Source of the DNA: Paenibacillus bovis
Lineage (GTDB): Bacteria; Bacillota; Bacilli; Paenibacillales; Paenibacillaceae
DNA: 64,000 bases
Assembly: GCF_001421015.2 (NCBI RefSeq)
Contig: NZ_CP013023.1
Location: 4,333,501 to 4,397,500, forward strand
Reading direction: 5' to 3'
How positions within the stretch are numbered: the first letter of the stretch is position 1; every line of letters begins with the position of its first letter. Shown here in pieces: positions 36,554-46,411 of the stretch. The notes beneath the pieces were generated by a model, which was not told the DNA's origin, ran no database searches, and saw only the letters and a program-made list of their open reading frames with translations. A program made the position numbers and the translations under genes.

Positions 36554-36617
36554 AGGTACTGCAGCAGGCAGTCTTTATATTGAAATAAGACAGGAGATCA
36601 TCCTGTTGATTCCGATC

Positions 36618-37511
36618 TTAATTGCCGTTATTCTGTCTACGACGGCGCAGTTCTTCTGTAATTTTGCGACCGGTAGGGGTCTGGGCCAGGCCGCCGCGGG
36701 CTGTCTCACGATGCTCACTCGGCATAGAGCGTCCTACCTGCAGCATAACATCTACTACTTCATCCGAAGGAATCGCACTGCGTACGCCAGCCAGTGCCAT
36801 ATCGGCAGCAGCCAGTGCATTGACTGCGCCCAGTCCATTACGGACGATACATGGAATCTCTACTAATCCAGCTACCGGATCACAGATGAGCCCCAGCGTA
36901 TTTTTGAGAGCAAGACCTACTGCATGCATCGCTTGCTCGGGACTACCGTCTCGCAGCTCGACGACTGCACCTGCAGCCATACCGATTGCAGATCCTACCT
37001 CGGCCTGACAGCCGCCCTCTGCGCCAGAGATCGACGAGTTATTGGCGATAACATAACCGATCGCTCCAGCAGCAAATAATCCCATGACCATCTGCTCGTC
37101 GCTCCAGCCAAACCGCTCCTGTGTACTTACGAATACACCGGGAATAATGCCGCAGGAACCTGCTGTCGGCGTCGCGATAATGCGTCCCATCGAGGCATTT
37201 ACTTCGGATACAGCAAGAGCATAGGACATCGCACGCGTCGCATCGCTGCCGGATGCAGTCTCTCCGTTATTCAGATAATTGTATACCCGGCGTGCATCGC
37301 CGCCGGTCAATCCGCTGCGGGAAACCGTATCCTCTGTAATCCCTTTGTGTACAGCTTCTTTCATAATATGATAATAGTCCGTCATTTGCTGAATGACTTC
37401 TTCGCGGGATACGCCGGTTTCCTTGACCTGCTCTTCGACCATCAGTTCTGCTATCGTTACGGAACGTTCCTCACACAGTCTGATAATATCTTTTAACGAA
37501 CGGAATTGCAT
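36618..37511 (-). CDS. sdaAA: L-serine dehydratase, iron-sulfur alpha subunit
   Basis: The 297-aa alpha subunit of the two-subunit enzyme that turns L-serine into pyruvate and ammonia. Cysteines expected to hold the oxygen-sensitive 4Fe-4S cluster are in AGSCGIIPG, EGGCQAEVG and LICDPVAGLVEIPC, all typical of the SDH alpha family. It follows the beta subunit by 19 bases in one transcript. Length matches B. subtilis SdaAA. Regulation is probably by the glycine riboswitch upstream of sdaAB. Confidence 0.96.
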   Translation of the reverse strand: MQFRSLKDIIRLCEERSVTIAELMVEEQVKETGVSREEVIQQMTDYYHIMKEAVHKGITEDTVSRSGLTGGDARRVYNYLNNGETASGSDATRAMSYALAVSEVNASMGRIIATPTAGSCGIIPGVFVSTQERFGWSDEQMVMGLFAAGAIGYVIANNSSISGAEGGCQAEVGSAIGMAAGAVVELRDGSPEQAMHAVGLALKNTLGLICDPVAGLVEIPCIVRNGLGAVNALAAADMALAGVRSAIPSDEVVDVMLQVGRSMPSEHRETARGGLAQTPTGRKITEELRRRRQNNGN

Positions 37512-37530
37512 TCCGATTCACAACCTTCCA

Positions 37531-38196
37531 TTAATCCAGATTAATAACTACTGCCCGAGTCACATGAGGCAGCTGCTCGATTCGATCCAGCACTTCCTGA
37601 ACCGGGGCACTATCAAGTTCGATGACTGTCATTGCTTCACCGCTGCGTGATTTGCGATCCACGTCCATAAAGCCGATATTCAGCTCCGACTCGCTCAGGG
37701 TACGCGTAATATCCGCCAATACTCCTTTGCTATCCTGATGCTCTACCGCCAGCGTCGGGTACTGCCCGGACCCTCTGAGATCGAACCCGTTCATTTCATG
37801 AATTTCGATATTTCCGCCTCCGATAGAAGCGCCTGCCAGCTCGGCGGTACGCTCTCCCTGCTGCAGACGAATACGTACAAAGTTCGGATGCGGATAATTA
37901 CCGCTTCCTTTATCAAATTGAATCGTCATTCCGAGATGGTCGGCTTCTTCCGCTGCATCCGGCAGGCGGGGATCATCGGGACTGTAGTCCAGCAATCCGC
38001 CTACCAGTGCCAGATCGGTACCGTGTCCCCAGTACGTTTCGGCAAATGAACCGTACAGAATAATATCCGCATGTTCCGGGCAAACGCCCAGCAGTTGCCT
38101 TGCCGCACGCCCCAGACGTGCTGCTCCTGCCGTATGTGAACTGGATGGACCCACCATGGATGGGCCGATAATGTTGAATACATTTTTAAAACGCAT
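37531..38196 (-). CDS. sdaAB: L-serine dehydratase, beta subunit with ACT domain
   Basis: The 221-aa beta subunit. The N-terminal signature GPSMVGPSSSHTAGAARLG is diagnostic, and the last ~70 residues (YPTLAVEHQDSKGVLADIT to the end) form an ACT domain that may bind serine or another amino acid. An in-frame ATG at 38217 exists, but AGAGGAAT sits between it and the ATG at 38196, which I take as the start. First gene of the operon, with a ~140-base gap to the riboswitch terminator. Confidence 0.95.
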   Translation of the reverse strand: MRFKNVFNIIGPSMVGPSSSHTAGAARLGRAARQLLGVCPEHADIILYGSFAETYWGHGTDLALVGGLLDYSPDDPRLPDAAEEADHLGMTIQFDKGSGNYPHPNFVRIRLQQGERTAELAGASIGGGNIEIHEMNGFDLRGSGQYPTLAVEHQDSKGVLADITRTLSESELNIGFMDVDRKSRSGEAMTVIELDSAPVQEVLDRIEQLPHVTRAVVINLD

Positions 38197-38336
38197 TCTG
38201 ATTCCTCTTTCCCGCATATGCGCCTGTGGATTATTGTCTTGAACAAGTTATATTCCGGCAGAGTCGTGCTATAGATGCTCTCCGCCGTGTGTATCCGCTG
38301 ATAATACATTTTCCATATCCGGTACCAACTGACAAC

Positions 38337-38379
38337 AAAAAAGACAGAGCAGGGCCTGCAAGGGCCTGTTGCTCTGTCC
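38337..38379 (-). terminator. Riboswitch-controlled attenuator before sdaAB
   Basis: On the minus strand GACAGAGC (38378-38371) pairs with GCTCTGTC (38350-38343), the inner AGGCC/GGCC bases extend the stem, and six T residues follow. The 5' arm is the same stretch that forms the closing helix of the second glycine aptamer, so the two structures exclude each other. Confidence 0.85.
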
Positions 38380-38585
38380 TCGTTACCTGAGAGTTTGGAC
38401 GGGCATACCGGTATCTTCGATACTGGCATTGTGCCTATCATACCCCTTGGGTGGCTTGCGCTCTCTCCAGAGTTGCGTCCGGCAGCGGTTCATGGTACCT
38501 GAGAGATTGACCGGGGGCTGGCATTCCCGCCGGCTTGCTCCTTCGGTGGCGGATCGCATACATCCGCAGACTCTCCCGCTATCTT
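38371..38585 (-). promoter_or_regulatory. Tandem glycine riboswitch controlling sdaAB-sdaAA
   Basis: Two glycine aptamers lie in series on the minus strand. The first reads GGGAGAG, then CACCGAAGGAGCAAGCC, then TCTCTCAGGTACC. The second reads CTCTGGAGAGAGCG, then CACCCAAGGGG, then AAACTCTCAGGTAACGAGG. These are the hallmark gcvT-type motifs. The terminator overlaps the 3' side of aptamer 2, so glycine binding should prevent termination and switch the operon on, as for B. subtilis gcvT. The second aptamer deviates from the usual CACCGAAGG core. Confidence 0.93.
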
Positions 38586-38747
38586 CATTCGCAGTCTATT
38601 TCCATGGGGAAATCCCCGCTTTGGTTCTGCTCATTATCCTTGTCACCCCTAGCTTAATTCAGCCGGCATAACACTGTCAATTCCTCTTGGCAAAGTTACT
38701 CCGTACTTACGGTTCAGGAGCTCATTTTCTGCCTGAGCCAACCTTTT

Positions 38748-41531
38748 TTATAGAAAATAAGTTAATGGTGTATACTTTGGCAGCATCAGGATAAACGTGG
38801 AACCATGACCCGGATTGGAGACGACCTGCAGCTGACCCTGATGATCTTGCACGATCAGATTAGCGATGTATAATCCCAGTCCGGTTCCGCTAATTTTGCG
38901 GGAAGCCGCCGAATGGGAACGGAAAAATTTGCGAAATACATGCGGCTGATCCTGCTCCGGAATACCAATCCCATAATCTTCGATCGCAATAATGACCGAG
39001 TCGGCTTCCTGTCTGATATTAATATCGACCGCCATGCTATCTGGTGAATATTTGAGCGCATTGCTGATCAGATTATGGATCACCTGAATCATACGGTGCT
39101 GATCGCCCCAAATATACATTTCCTCGTTCCCGGCATGTATACGGATGCGATGCCGCGAATGAATATCCCACTGACAGCATACCGTCTGCACGAGCTCGCG
39201 TACCGCCAGACAGCTCATATGGTATTCAATATGCCTTGCTTCGATACGCTGACTGTCCAGGAAATCATCCAGCAGTCTGGATAAACGGTTGCCCTCCTGC
39301 TGAATCGTATTCATGAACTCCTGCCGCTTGGCAGCCGGCATATCTTCATACAGGCTCAGCATCTCGATATAACCCATAATCGCCGACAGCGGCGTTCTCA
39401 GCTCATGCGAGACGACGGCAATCAGTTCATCCTGCATCTGTCGCACCCTTTTTTCTTCGGTGCAATCACGGAAGACGAGAAGAAACCCGTGCTGGATTCC
39501 GGCGACCGGATCAATAACTGGCGTCACGTAGAGTGACAGGATCCGCTTGTTGCTCAGCAGAATCAGTTCTCCCTGTTCCCAATGCTCGCCGCTGTTCATA
39601 TAATGTTCCAGTCTTTCATTCAGGGAAAAGGTATTGTCTGTCAGCTGATCAATATGGATCAGCAGCTCTGTAATGGGTTGTCCGGTATAATCAGCCAGCT
39701 CGAACCAGGTCTGCATCGTCGGATTCATAAAGGAAATCAGCTGCTGGGAATCGCACATGACTACGCCCTCTTCCACGGACTGCAGCAGATTGCCTGTAAT
39801 ACTTTTCTGTTTCTCGGCAGCGCCCTGTTCTTCCAGCAGACGATCACTCAGCAGCTGGAGCTGTCGCTCCTGCTCACTTCGCTGCTGCTTCAGATGTTCT
39901 TCTTCTGTCAGATCATGAACGAAAAAGGTATGAAAAGAAGTACCTTCCGCCAGTATGTTGCTGCGCGTCAGCTCCACCGGGAATGTTGTATTGTCCAGAC
40001 GGATCGCTTGCACGGCTATACAGCCTTCTCCATTATCTCCAGCTTCCAGCAGGATAATATCCGCTAATGGACGGCCGATAACTTCATCCTGCCTGCAGCG
40101 GAACATCTGCTCGGCAGCCGGATTGAATTCGGTAATCCGCAGCTGGCTATCTGTTGAAATAATACCGTCGATCGCCATTTGCAAAATAGCACTTTTTTGC
40201 GCTTCACTTTCTGCCAGATCAAATGTACGCTCCACTACCCGTATTTCCAACAGCTCTTTATCCTTTTTGATCTGCAAATACTGGTGTTCCATTGTGCTGA
40301 CAACCGATTTAAAATTACGAATCAGCTTGCGTACTTCCAGAATATTGGTCTCCGGCCAATGAAGCGGACGATTTTCTTTGATCTTGGACGGAATATTATT
40401 GGAAGCCTGAGCCAGCTGCAGCAGCGGACGGCTCAATTTGCGGCTGATAGGCTTTGCCAAAAGAAGCGCCATAATAACGACAAGCAATATTTTTATAATG
40501 CTGCTTAGATAAAATGCATAATATGGGTTTAAATAAAAGTTAAGCGGCATAGTTAAGACAAGACGATATTGTTGCAACAATGGTACACTCATTACCAGAT
40601 AAGACTCCTGCCAGCGTTCCAGCTTGTAGAGGGGTCTGTCGGGAAACTGCTGATAAATACGGCCATGGACAGGCTGATGCTCAACCAGCATTGTCTGATA
40701 TCCTGTATTATCGGCAAAACGTGCTGCTAATGATGCTTGCATGGTGGTATAGAGTGTTTTTCCGGAATCGTCAAGCAGCAGCGAATCAATAGCAAAATCC
40801 TTTTTGTAATCGATCATCAATAGCTGAATCCGGTCAGGCCGTACGAGCAGATTCTGCTGAATCTCCTGAATATACAGCCGCGATGTACGACTCATATATT
40901 CCGCTCCATAGTCCAGTATATCTTCAAATTGCTGACGGCCATTTACAAACATCACCAGCAGGCAAGCCAGCACGACAGAGGCCAGCAAATATTTGAATAG
41001 GATGCGTCCCAGCGATATCGGATAAAACGGCCGGCTGCCAATCGCTACACGGCTTAGCAGCGATTCCACCACAATCGAAGCCACCAGCCCGTTAACAATA
41101 CCGTTCAGCACACTATTTATGGTCAGTAGCCCGATCAGCCGAAGATCCGTATGCTCAAGCGCGTATCGGTACACGACAAATAACATCGGCAGCGCAACCA
41201 GCACCCAGAAAGCCGCATCCATTTTGAGCAGACTGCTCTTGGGAAATAGACGTGAGCCAATACATACAAAAATCAATTCCAGCCCCATGACTGCCAGCAG
41301 GAATCCGTAATAGTCTGTCCATAGAAAAGGCAGATTGATAAGTACAACTGCCGGCGCTGCAAACCGCAGTCCGTATAATCTTAAAATGATCAGGGCAGCC
41401 GTACCGCCAAAGATAAATTGAAGAACAACCGATAAATCCAGCTTGAAGCAGTTAACCGCTATGCCAAGAATCGTCAGGATGCCTGTCCCCAACCAGGGGT
41501 ATTTTAACCAGTGAAGTATTTTGTGATTCAT
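38748..41531 (-). CDS. Multi-domain membrane sensor histidine kinase
   Basis: A 927-aa kinase. About six hydrophobic helices fill residues 10-205, an extracytoplasmic sensor segment follows (~215-335), then another transmembrane helix (IIKILLVVIMALLLAKP), a HAMP-like linker, two PAS-type domains (AIDGIISTDSQLRITEFNP and VEEGVVMCDSQQLISFMNP), and the kinase core. The phosphoacceptor is H709 in VVSHELRTPLSAIMGY. The ATP-binding N, G1 and G2 boxes (LISNALKYS, DYGIGIPE, GTGLGLYIA) are present. The signal is unknown. The response regulator 560 bases away is transcribed divergently and is the likely partner. Confidence 0.92.
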   Translation of the reverse strand: MNHKILHWLKYPWLGTGILTILGIAVNCFKLDLSVVLQFIFGGTAALIILRLYGLRFAAPAVVLINLPFLWTDYYGFLLAVMGLELIFVCIGSRLFPKSSLLKMDAAFWVLVALPMLFVVYRYALEHTDLRLIGLLTINSVLNGIVNGLVASIVVESLLSRVAIGSRPFYPISLGRILFKYLLASVVLACLLVMFVNGRQQFEDILDYGAEYMSRTSRLYIQEIQQNLLVRPDRIQLLMIDYKKDFAIDSLLLDDSGKTLYTTMQASLAARFADNTGYQTMLVEHQPVHGRIYQQFPDRPLYKLERWQESYLVMSVPLLQQYRLVLTMPLNFYLNPYYAFYLSSIIKILLVVIMALLLAKPISRKLSRPLLQLAQASNNIPSKIKENRPLHWPETNILEVRKLIRNFKSVVSTMEHQYLQIKKDKELLEIRVVERTFDLAESEAQKSAILQMAIDGIISTDSQLRITEFNPAAEQMFRCRQDEVIGRPLADIILLEAGDNGEGCIAVQAIRLDNTTFPVELTRSNILAEGTSFHTFFVHDLTEEEHLKQQRSEQERQLQLLSDRLLEEQGAAEKQKSITGNLLQSVEEGVVMCDSQQLISFMNPTMQTWFELADYTGQPITELLIHIDQLTDNTFSLNERLEHYMNSGEHWEQGELILLSNKRILSLYVTPVIDPVAGIQHGFLLVFRDCTEEKRVRQMQDELIAVVSHELRTPLSAIMGYIEMLSLYEDMPAAKRQEFMNTIQQEGNRLSRLLDDFLDSQRIEARHIEYHMSCLAVRELVQTVCCQWDIHSRHRIRIHAGNEEMYIWGDQHRMIQVIHNLISNALKYSPDSMAVDINIRQEADSVIIAIEDYGIGIPEQDQPHVFRKFFRSHSAASRKISGTGLGLYIANLIVQDHQGQLQVVSNPGHGSTFILMLPKYTPLTYFL

Positions 41532-42091
41532 AACGAACGGTCCTTTCTCGCACGTACAGCAGCTTCACCCGAAAGACCGTCTGACTCATTGTCATCCTAC
41601 GCCTGAGTGCATGTATACTGATTACAATATCCCGAGTATGACATGATCTGTCTGTTACTTTATCCGCATAAAATATTCCTTATCCACCATATCCGCTAAC
41701 AATGGTACAATATATCCGTATTTGTCAGAAGGTTTGTTAGCGAAATCTGTATGTAAAGTATATTGCTGTCAGTTTATTTCATTATAACGTCAAGAGACGG
41801 TTTGGAAAATAATTCATATAGTGTTCAGATGTATAAAACTATAACTTCAGTAACTTTACTATCTTACATATTGAACAGAATTACCATGGGATCAGCCAAA
41901 TTTTTATCCATTTAATCCTTGATCCTGCACAGCCCACAGACCAGGCTGCGAACCGGACAACTTGTACGATTGAACTTTTATACCGGTTTATTCGTATGTT
42001 CCTAAAGAATGGTTCACTTAAAACAGTTAATGGGCTTGATCGTCATGCATACTCATCAAGCTTATAATTTTCGCACAGGAGAGTGACTGGC
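41532..42091. other. Divergent intergenic region between kinase and regulator
   Basis: A 560-base AT-rich spacer without a convincing gene. It must hold the promoters of both divergent genes, but I could not single out a strong sigma-A pair. Confidence 0.4.
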
Positions 42092-42802
42092 ATGCCTATC
42101 AAAGTTCTGCTTATTGAAGATGAGAAAAGTCTCGCCGATATGATTGCATTTTTCCTCCAGGAGGAAGGTTACGATACAGAGCTTATCCATGACGCCAAAG
42201 AGGCGATTAGCAAACTCCATGATTATCAGCCCGATATTATTGTGACGGATCTGATGCTTCCTGATCTGAGTGGCAGCGAGCTGGTACAACAGATTCGCAG
42301 ACAATCCACTGTTCCGGTACTGATGATCTCGGCCAATACGATGCTGAATGAACGCCTCAAAGCGCTGGATAACGGCGCAGATGATTTTCTTTGCAAGCCA
42401 TTCAGCCTCAAGGAGCTGGATGCACGGATCAAGGCACTGCTGCGCCGTAGTGGTCCACAGCGCCTGCACGGTTATGCAACAGTGTCCGCTTCTGCTTCCG
42501 AGACTGCGCAGATACCGTCCAGAGTATCGGTAAATGATTATCGTCACAGCTTGTTTGTCGAGAATCAGGAGGTCGAAGTAACCCAGATCGAATTTGCAAT
42601 TATGCGGGAACTCTATCATTCCCCCGGCAAAGTCTTTACCCGCAATGAATTGATGGACCGGATCAAAGGCGGTGACCGTGCCTATCTGGAGCGTACGATT
42701 GATGTACATATTTCCAATCTGCGCAAAAAAATTGAACGGGACCCCAAAAATCCCGAGCACATCCTGACCGTATGGGGTACCGGTTACAAATATGTAATGT
42801 AA
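42092..42802 (+). CDS. OmpR/PhoB-type response regulator
   Basis: A 236-aa regulator. The receiver domain (1-115) has the acidic pair in IEDE, the phosphorylated aspartate D53 in IVTDLMLPD, and K in LCKPFSLKEL. A winged-helix DNA-binding domain (~140-236) carries QIEFAIMRELYHSPGKVFTRNEL, DVHISNLRKKIE and the final wing VWGTGYKYVM. The start at 42092 has AGGAGAG eight bases upstream; a GTG at 42083 overlaps that site. It probably pairs with the divergent sensor kinase and is followed after 46 bases by a DMT transporter. Confidence 0.93.
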   Translation: MPIKVLLIEDEKSLADMIAFFLQEEGYDTELIHDAKEAISKLHDYQPDIIVTDLMLPDLSGSELVQQIRRQSTVPVLMISANTMLNERLKALDNGADDFLCKPFSLKELDARIKALLRRSGPQRLHGYATVSASASETAQIPSRVSVNDYRHSLFVENQEVEVTQIEFAIMRELYHSPGKVFTRNELMDRIKGGDRAYLERTIDVHISNLRKKIERDPKNPEHILTVWGTGYKYVM

Positions 42803-42848
42803 AAAGTAAATCAAGCTGTACTGGCAGCATAGGAGTAGGAGAACAGAC

Positions 42849-43832
42849 ATGAATCAATCTATCAAGACCCGTGAGCACTGGATTCCACTGGAAGTGCTGT
42901 ACGTTATCGGTATTCTGGCTATATCATTTTCATCTATCTTTATACGCTGGTCCGACGCAAATGTATCGGTAATCGCCATGTACCGGCTGTATTTTACCGA
43001 CCTGCTGCTGCTGCCGCTGGCGATTCGCTATTATCGCGAACTGTTCCGTATTCCGCCGAAAGTATGGCTGCTGCTATTTGTCTCCGGACTGATGCTGGCG
43101 CTGCACTTCCTGCTGTGGATGGGATCGCTGCGGCTGACGACAGTCGCCAGCTCCACAGTTATTCTGACACTGGAGCCGATTATGGTCGTAATCGGTTCGT
43201 ATTTCCTGTTCAAGACAAAGACCAATCGCTATATGATTATTGGTATGGCGATGGCGGTAATCGGTTCTGTAGCGATCGGATTTGGAGATTTCCGGTTATC
43301 CGGTACTGCGCTGCAGGGAGATATGCTGTCCTTTTTCGGCACGATTGCTGTTGCTATTCATATGCTGATCAGCAAGCATATCCGCTCCTATATGGAGGCG
43401 CTTGTCTATAATTTCTGGGTGTTCTTTATGGCAGCAGGCGTGCTTGCTATATACAATTTGGTCAACCAGATTCCTTTTACCGGCTATGAAGCGAGGGATT
43501 GGGGTGTATTCTGGCTGCTGGCTCTGGTACCGACTCTGTTCGGTCACTATCTATTCAACTGGCTGCTCAAGTATATGAATGCCGGCGCTGTATCGATGGC
43601 TGTACTGGGCGAACCGGTCTTCTCTTCCCTGCTCGCTTTCTGGCTGCTGGGCGAGGCATTGACCGGTATGCAGCTGGGAGCCGGTACTCTGATCCTGATC
43701 GGTGTCTGGGTATTTATCCAGTTTGGCAAAGACAAAGAAGAAGCACTGGTGCCGCCGGATATTATGGCTCCCGAAGGCGAGACTTCCGAGCAGTCGGAGC
43801 AGCTAGCCCCTGTTTCCGGTAAAAATCACTAA
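42849..43832 (+). CDS. EamA/DMT-superfamily transporter
   Basis: A 327-aa integral membrane protein with ten predicted helices in two EamA repeats. The first repeat includes AISFSSIFIRWSDANVS and LTTVASSTVILTLEPIMVV. The second includes LLKYMNAGAVSMAVLGEPVFSSLLAFWLLGE. Family members export amino acids or other small metabolites; the substrate cannot be told. It lies 46 bases behind the response regulator on the same strand and may be its target and co-transcribed partner. Confidence 0.9.
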   Translation: MNQSIKTREHWIPLEVLYVIGILAISFSSIFIRWSDANVSVIAMYRLYFTDLLLLPLAIRYYRELFRIPPKVWLLLFVSGLMLALHFLLWMGSLRLTTVASSTVILTLEPIMVVIGSYFLFKTKTNRYMIIGMAMAVIGSVAIGFGDFRLSGTALQGDMLSFFGTIAVAIHMLISKHIRSYMEALVYNFWVFFMAAGVLAIYNLVNQIPFTGYEARDWGVFWLLALVPTLFGHYLFNWLLKYMNAGAVSMAVLGEPVFSSLLAFWLLGEALTGMQLGAGTLILIGVWVFIQFGKDKEEALVPPDIMAPEGETSEQSEQLAPVSGKNH

Positions 43833-43926
43833 TATCCATACTGGAAAAGCAGTATTATTTCCAATGTGTTTCTATATGAATATAATGGCCTTTCTGAAGC
43901 CTTTGTTCTTGTACCGATAGAAAATC

Positions 43927-43973
43927 AAAAAAGCTGTCCCTCATCTCTACGATAAACAGGGACAGCTTTTTTT
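43927..43973. terminator. Bidirectional terminator between DMT transporter and permease
   Basis: AAAAAAGCTGTCCC and GGGACAGCTTTTTT form a 14-bp stem with T runs on both strands, between two convergent genes. Confidence 0.9.
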
Positions 43974-44049
43974 GGTAGGTAAGCGACTTGAACGAAATAA
44001 CAACTGCCTACTCACTGCTGCATCTATTGCTTTGTTTGAACTCGCCAGA

Positions 44050-46101
44050 TTATTTCGTTGGACGATGCCAGTTGGAACGGTACATCAGATAAAGGAAATA
44101 CGGTGCGCCGATCAATGCGATCAGCAGACCCGAAGGAATCTCTGTCGGTGCAATCACCGTGCGTCCGATCGTATCGGCTAGTACCAGCATGACTGCGCCT
44201 GTCAGCGCAGACAGCAGCAGTGAACGGCGCATATGATGACCGGTCAGCAGACGCACCATATGCGGTGCAATCAGACCGATAAACCCAACCGTACCCACGC
44301 ATGCTACTGCGCCGGCGGCAAGCAGCACGCCTGTCGCCATGGCTAGCAGGCGTGTTCGGCGTACCGATAGCCCGAGTCCTGCAGCACTCTGATCGTCGAA
44401 CACAAGCAGTTCAAAGCGCCGTGCCATCCACCAGGCAACCGGAACAAGCAGCACAAGGAAGATCGCCATAACGGTGACCTGATCCCATGTACGGGCATAT
44501 GTACTGCCGGTTAGCCATATATAACTGCTGCCTCCCCACAGTTTGCCCTGTACAATCAGAATCTGGATACCGGCTCCGGCAATCGCGGAGATTGCGATAC
44601 CGAGCAGTACCACAGCGGACGGATTCAATCCTTTATTCCAGGAAAGGAAGAAAATAAACGCTGCCGCCGCTCCCGCTCCGACAATCGCAGCTACAGGTAC
44701 AAAATACGCAGGCAGTGCAGGCCACAGGATCATAACCATCATCGCTGCCAGACCGGCTCCCGAGGATACACCGACGATCGAAGCGTCAGCGAGCGGATTG
44801 CGCACTGACATCTGGATCAGTACACCGCTGATTGCCAGCGCAGCTCCCGCTCCGGCTGCGACCAGTGTACGCGGAATACGGAACTGCAGCAAAGCGGAAT
44901 ATAGTCCCTCCGAGCTGAACAGTGAAGGCAGCAAATCTCCCAGCGGGATACGCAGACCGCCAAACATCGTACTCCCTACGATCAATACCACAGCCAGAAG
45001 CGTGAAAATGACTGCCAGACGACCAAACGGCCAGCGCTGTGCAGATGTCCCGGTACTCATCGAGGTTGCTCCTCCGATTCCGTTGGCTGCTTTCATTTTG
45101 ACCAGTACGAGCCAGATCAGCCACGGTGCGCCGATCAACGCCATAACAGCACCGGTTGGCAGCTCCATACTGGAGTTGTGTACCATTTTGGCGAGCACAT
45201 CTGCTCCAATCAGCAGTGCCGCTCCCCAGATAAATACACCCGGCAGCAGCCAGCGATGGGAACGTATGCCGCTCAATCGAACCAGATGCGGCGCCACCAG
45301 ACCTACGAATCCGATCGGACCCACTACACTAACGATAATCGCAGCCAGCAGGACAGCGATCAGCAGACCGCCAGTACGTGCTATACCGACCTTTTGCCCG
45401 AGAGAGGATGCAGTTGATTCATCCAGATCAAGCACATCCCACTGTCTGGACAGCAGCAAGGCGCCAATGGTGATGAACACTACCCATGGCCAGGCATAAT
45501 GGACACCGCTCCAATCATTCTGTACCAGCGTACCCGAGCCCCACAGGAACAACCCCTGCGTCTCCAGGGCAAAGAAAATATGCAAAGCACTTGTAAATGA
45601 TCCCAATACCATCGAAATAATCATACCGGAGAGAGCCAGGCGCACGGGACTGGACTTGCGTCCACCAGCCATCAGATAAGCTGCCGCTGCAGCGATCAGC
45701 CCTCCCAGTACCGCAAATAGAAAAGGAGAATTACCTAGCAGCCCCGGGAACATTACGGTCCCCAGTACAACTACAAAATAGGCTCCTGCATTAATCCCCA
45801 GCGTATCCGACGCAGCCAGTGGATTACGGGTAATGGTCTGCAGCAGGGCGCCAGCAATTGCCAGTGCTCCTCCAGCCAGAATACCAATCATGGTACGCGG
45901 CATCCGCAGATCCCAGATCATATTATGCTCCAGTGTATCCTGCCGTCCGGTTAATGCTTCGATAACCGTATGCAGTGAAATCGCTGCTTCTCCATAACAC
46001 AGACTTACGAAAAAAAGAATGACCAGTGCAGCCAGTCCGCCTCCATAGATGCTGATCATACGCCATGAATACGCCGAACCTGTCAATGGAACAGAGCTCA
46101 T
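44050..46101 (-). CDS. Fused FhuB-type iron-siderophore ABC permease
   Basis: A 683-aa protein made of two FecCD-type permease halves joined head to tail, about 330 residues each. Both halves carry LR.PRT, GALLQ-like (ALAIAGALLQTITRNPLA / ALAISGVLIQMSVRNPLA) and GFIGLIAPH-like (GFVGLVAPHLVRL / GFIGLIAPHMVRL) motifs, the latter being the coupling loop for the ATPase. This matches FhuB of enterobacteria and Bacillota fusions that import ferric hydroxamates. No binding protein or ATPase gene is adjacent, so it must use partners encoded elsewhere. A Fur box lies ~120 bases upstream. Confidence 0.93.
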   Translation of the reverse strand: MSSVPLTGSAYSWRMISIYGGGLAALVILFFVSLCYGEAAISLHTVIEALTGRQDTLEHNMIWDLRMPRTMIGILAGGALAIAGALLQTITRNPLAASDTLGINAGAYFVVVLGTVMFPGLLGNSPFLFAVLGGLIAAAAAYLMAGGRKSSPVRLALSGMIISMVLGSFTSALHIFFALETQGLFLWGSGTLVQNDWSGVHYAWPWVVFITIGALLLSRQWDVLDLDESTASSLGQKVGIARTGGLLIAVLLAAIIVSVVGPIGFVGLVAPHLVRLSGIRSHRWLLPGVFIWGAALLIGADVLAKMVHNSSMELPTGAVMALIGAPWLIWLVLVKMKAANGIGGATSMSTGTSAQRWPFGRLAVIFTLLAVVLIVGSTMFGGLRIPLGDLLPSLFSSEGLYSALLQFRIPRTLVAAGAGAALAISGVLIQMSVRNPLADASIVGVSSGAGLAAMMVMILWPALPAYFVPVAAIVGAGAAAAFIFFLSWNKGLNPSAVVLLGIAISAIAGAGIQILIVQGKLWGGSSYIWLTGSTYARTWDQVTVMAIFLVLLVPVAWWMARRFELLVFDDQSAAGLGLSVRRTRLLAMATGVLLAAGAVACVGTVGFIGLIAPHMVRLLTGHHMRRSLLLSALTGAVMLVLADTIGRTVIAPTEIPSGLLIALIGAPYFLYLMYRSNWHRPTK

Positions 46102-46219
46102 AACACGATCACTCCAACCGTCTGAGCGATATACACTATAGAAGAAACAGTGCTGTTATTCTTATGTATGCTTCTTGCAATCACTATTTCCGTCCCCCTG
46201 TATATATAAGCTTTATATG

Positions 46220-46244
46220 GATAATGATAATGATTATCATTATG
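46220..46244 (-). promoter_or_regulatory. Fur box of the iron permease gene
   Basis: ATAATGATAA (46221-46230) and TTATCATTAT (46234-46243) form a perfect 10-bp inverted repeat around TGA, almost the textbook Fur operator. Iron-replete Fur should repress the permease gene. Confidence 0.93.
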
Positions 46245-46411
46245 GATTATGAAGCGCTGCCTTCTCTTTGTCAATGCAGAACATATACTTTGCATAAGAA
46301 ATAAGCGACCGATAAATGGTAATACCGTGTGAGCCGTATTCACTCGTTTTTTTGGTACGTTTTTTATTCGGCAGACCGTAACACAGAATATAAAAAGCTG
46401 CGCTTCCGTCA

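Noticed and set aside
42062..42850. 262-aa antisense frame over the response regulator
   Set aside because: Covers a canonical receiver plus winged-helix gene; no domain or initiation signal of its own.
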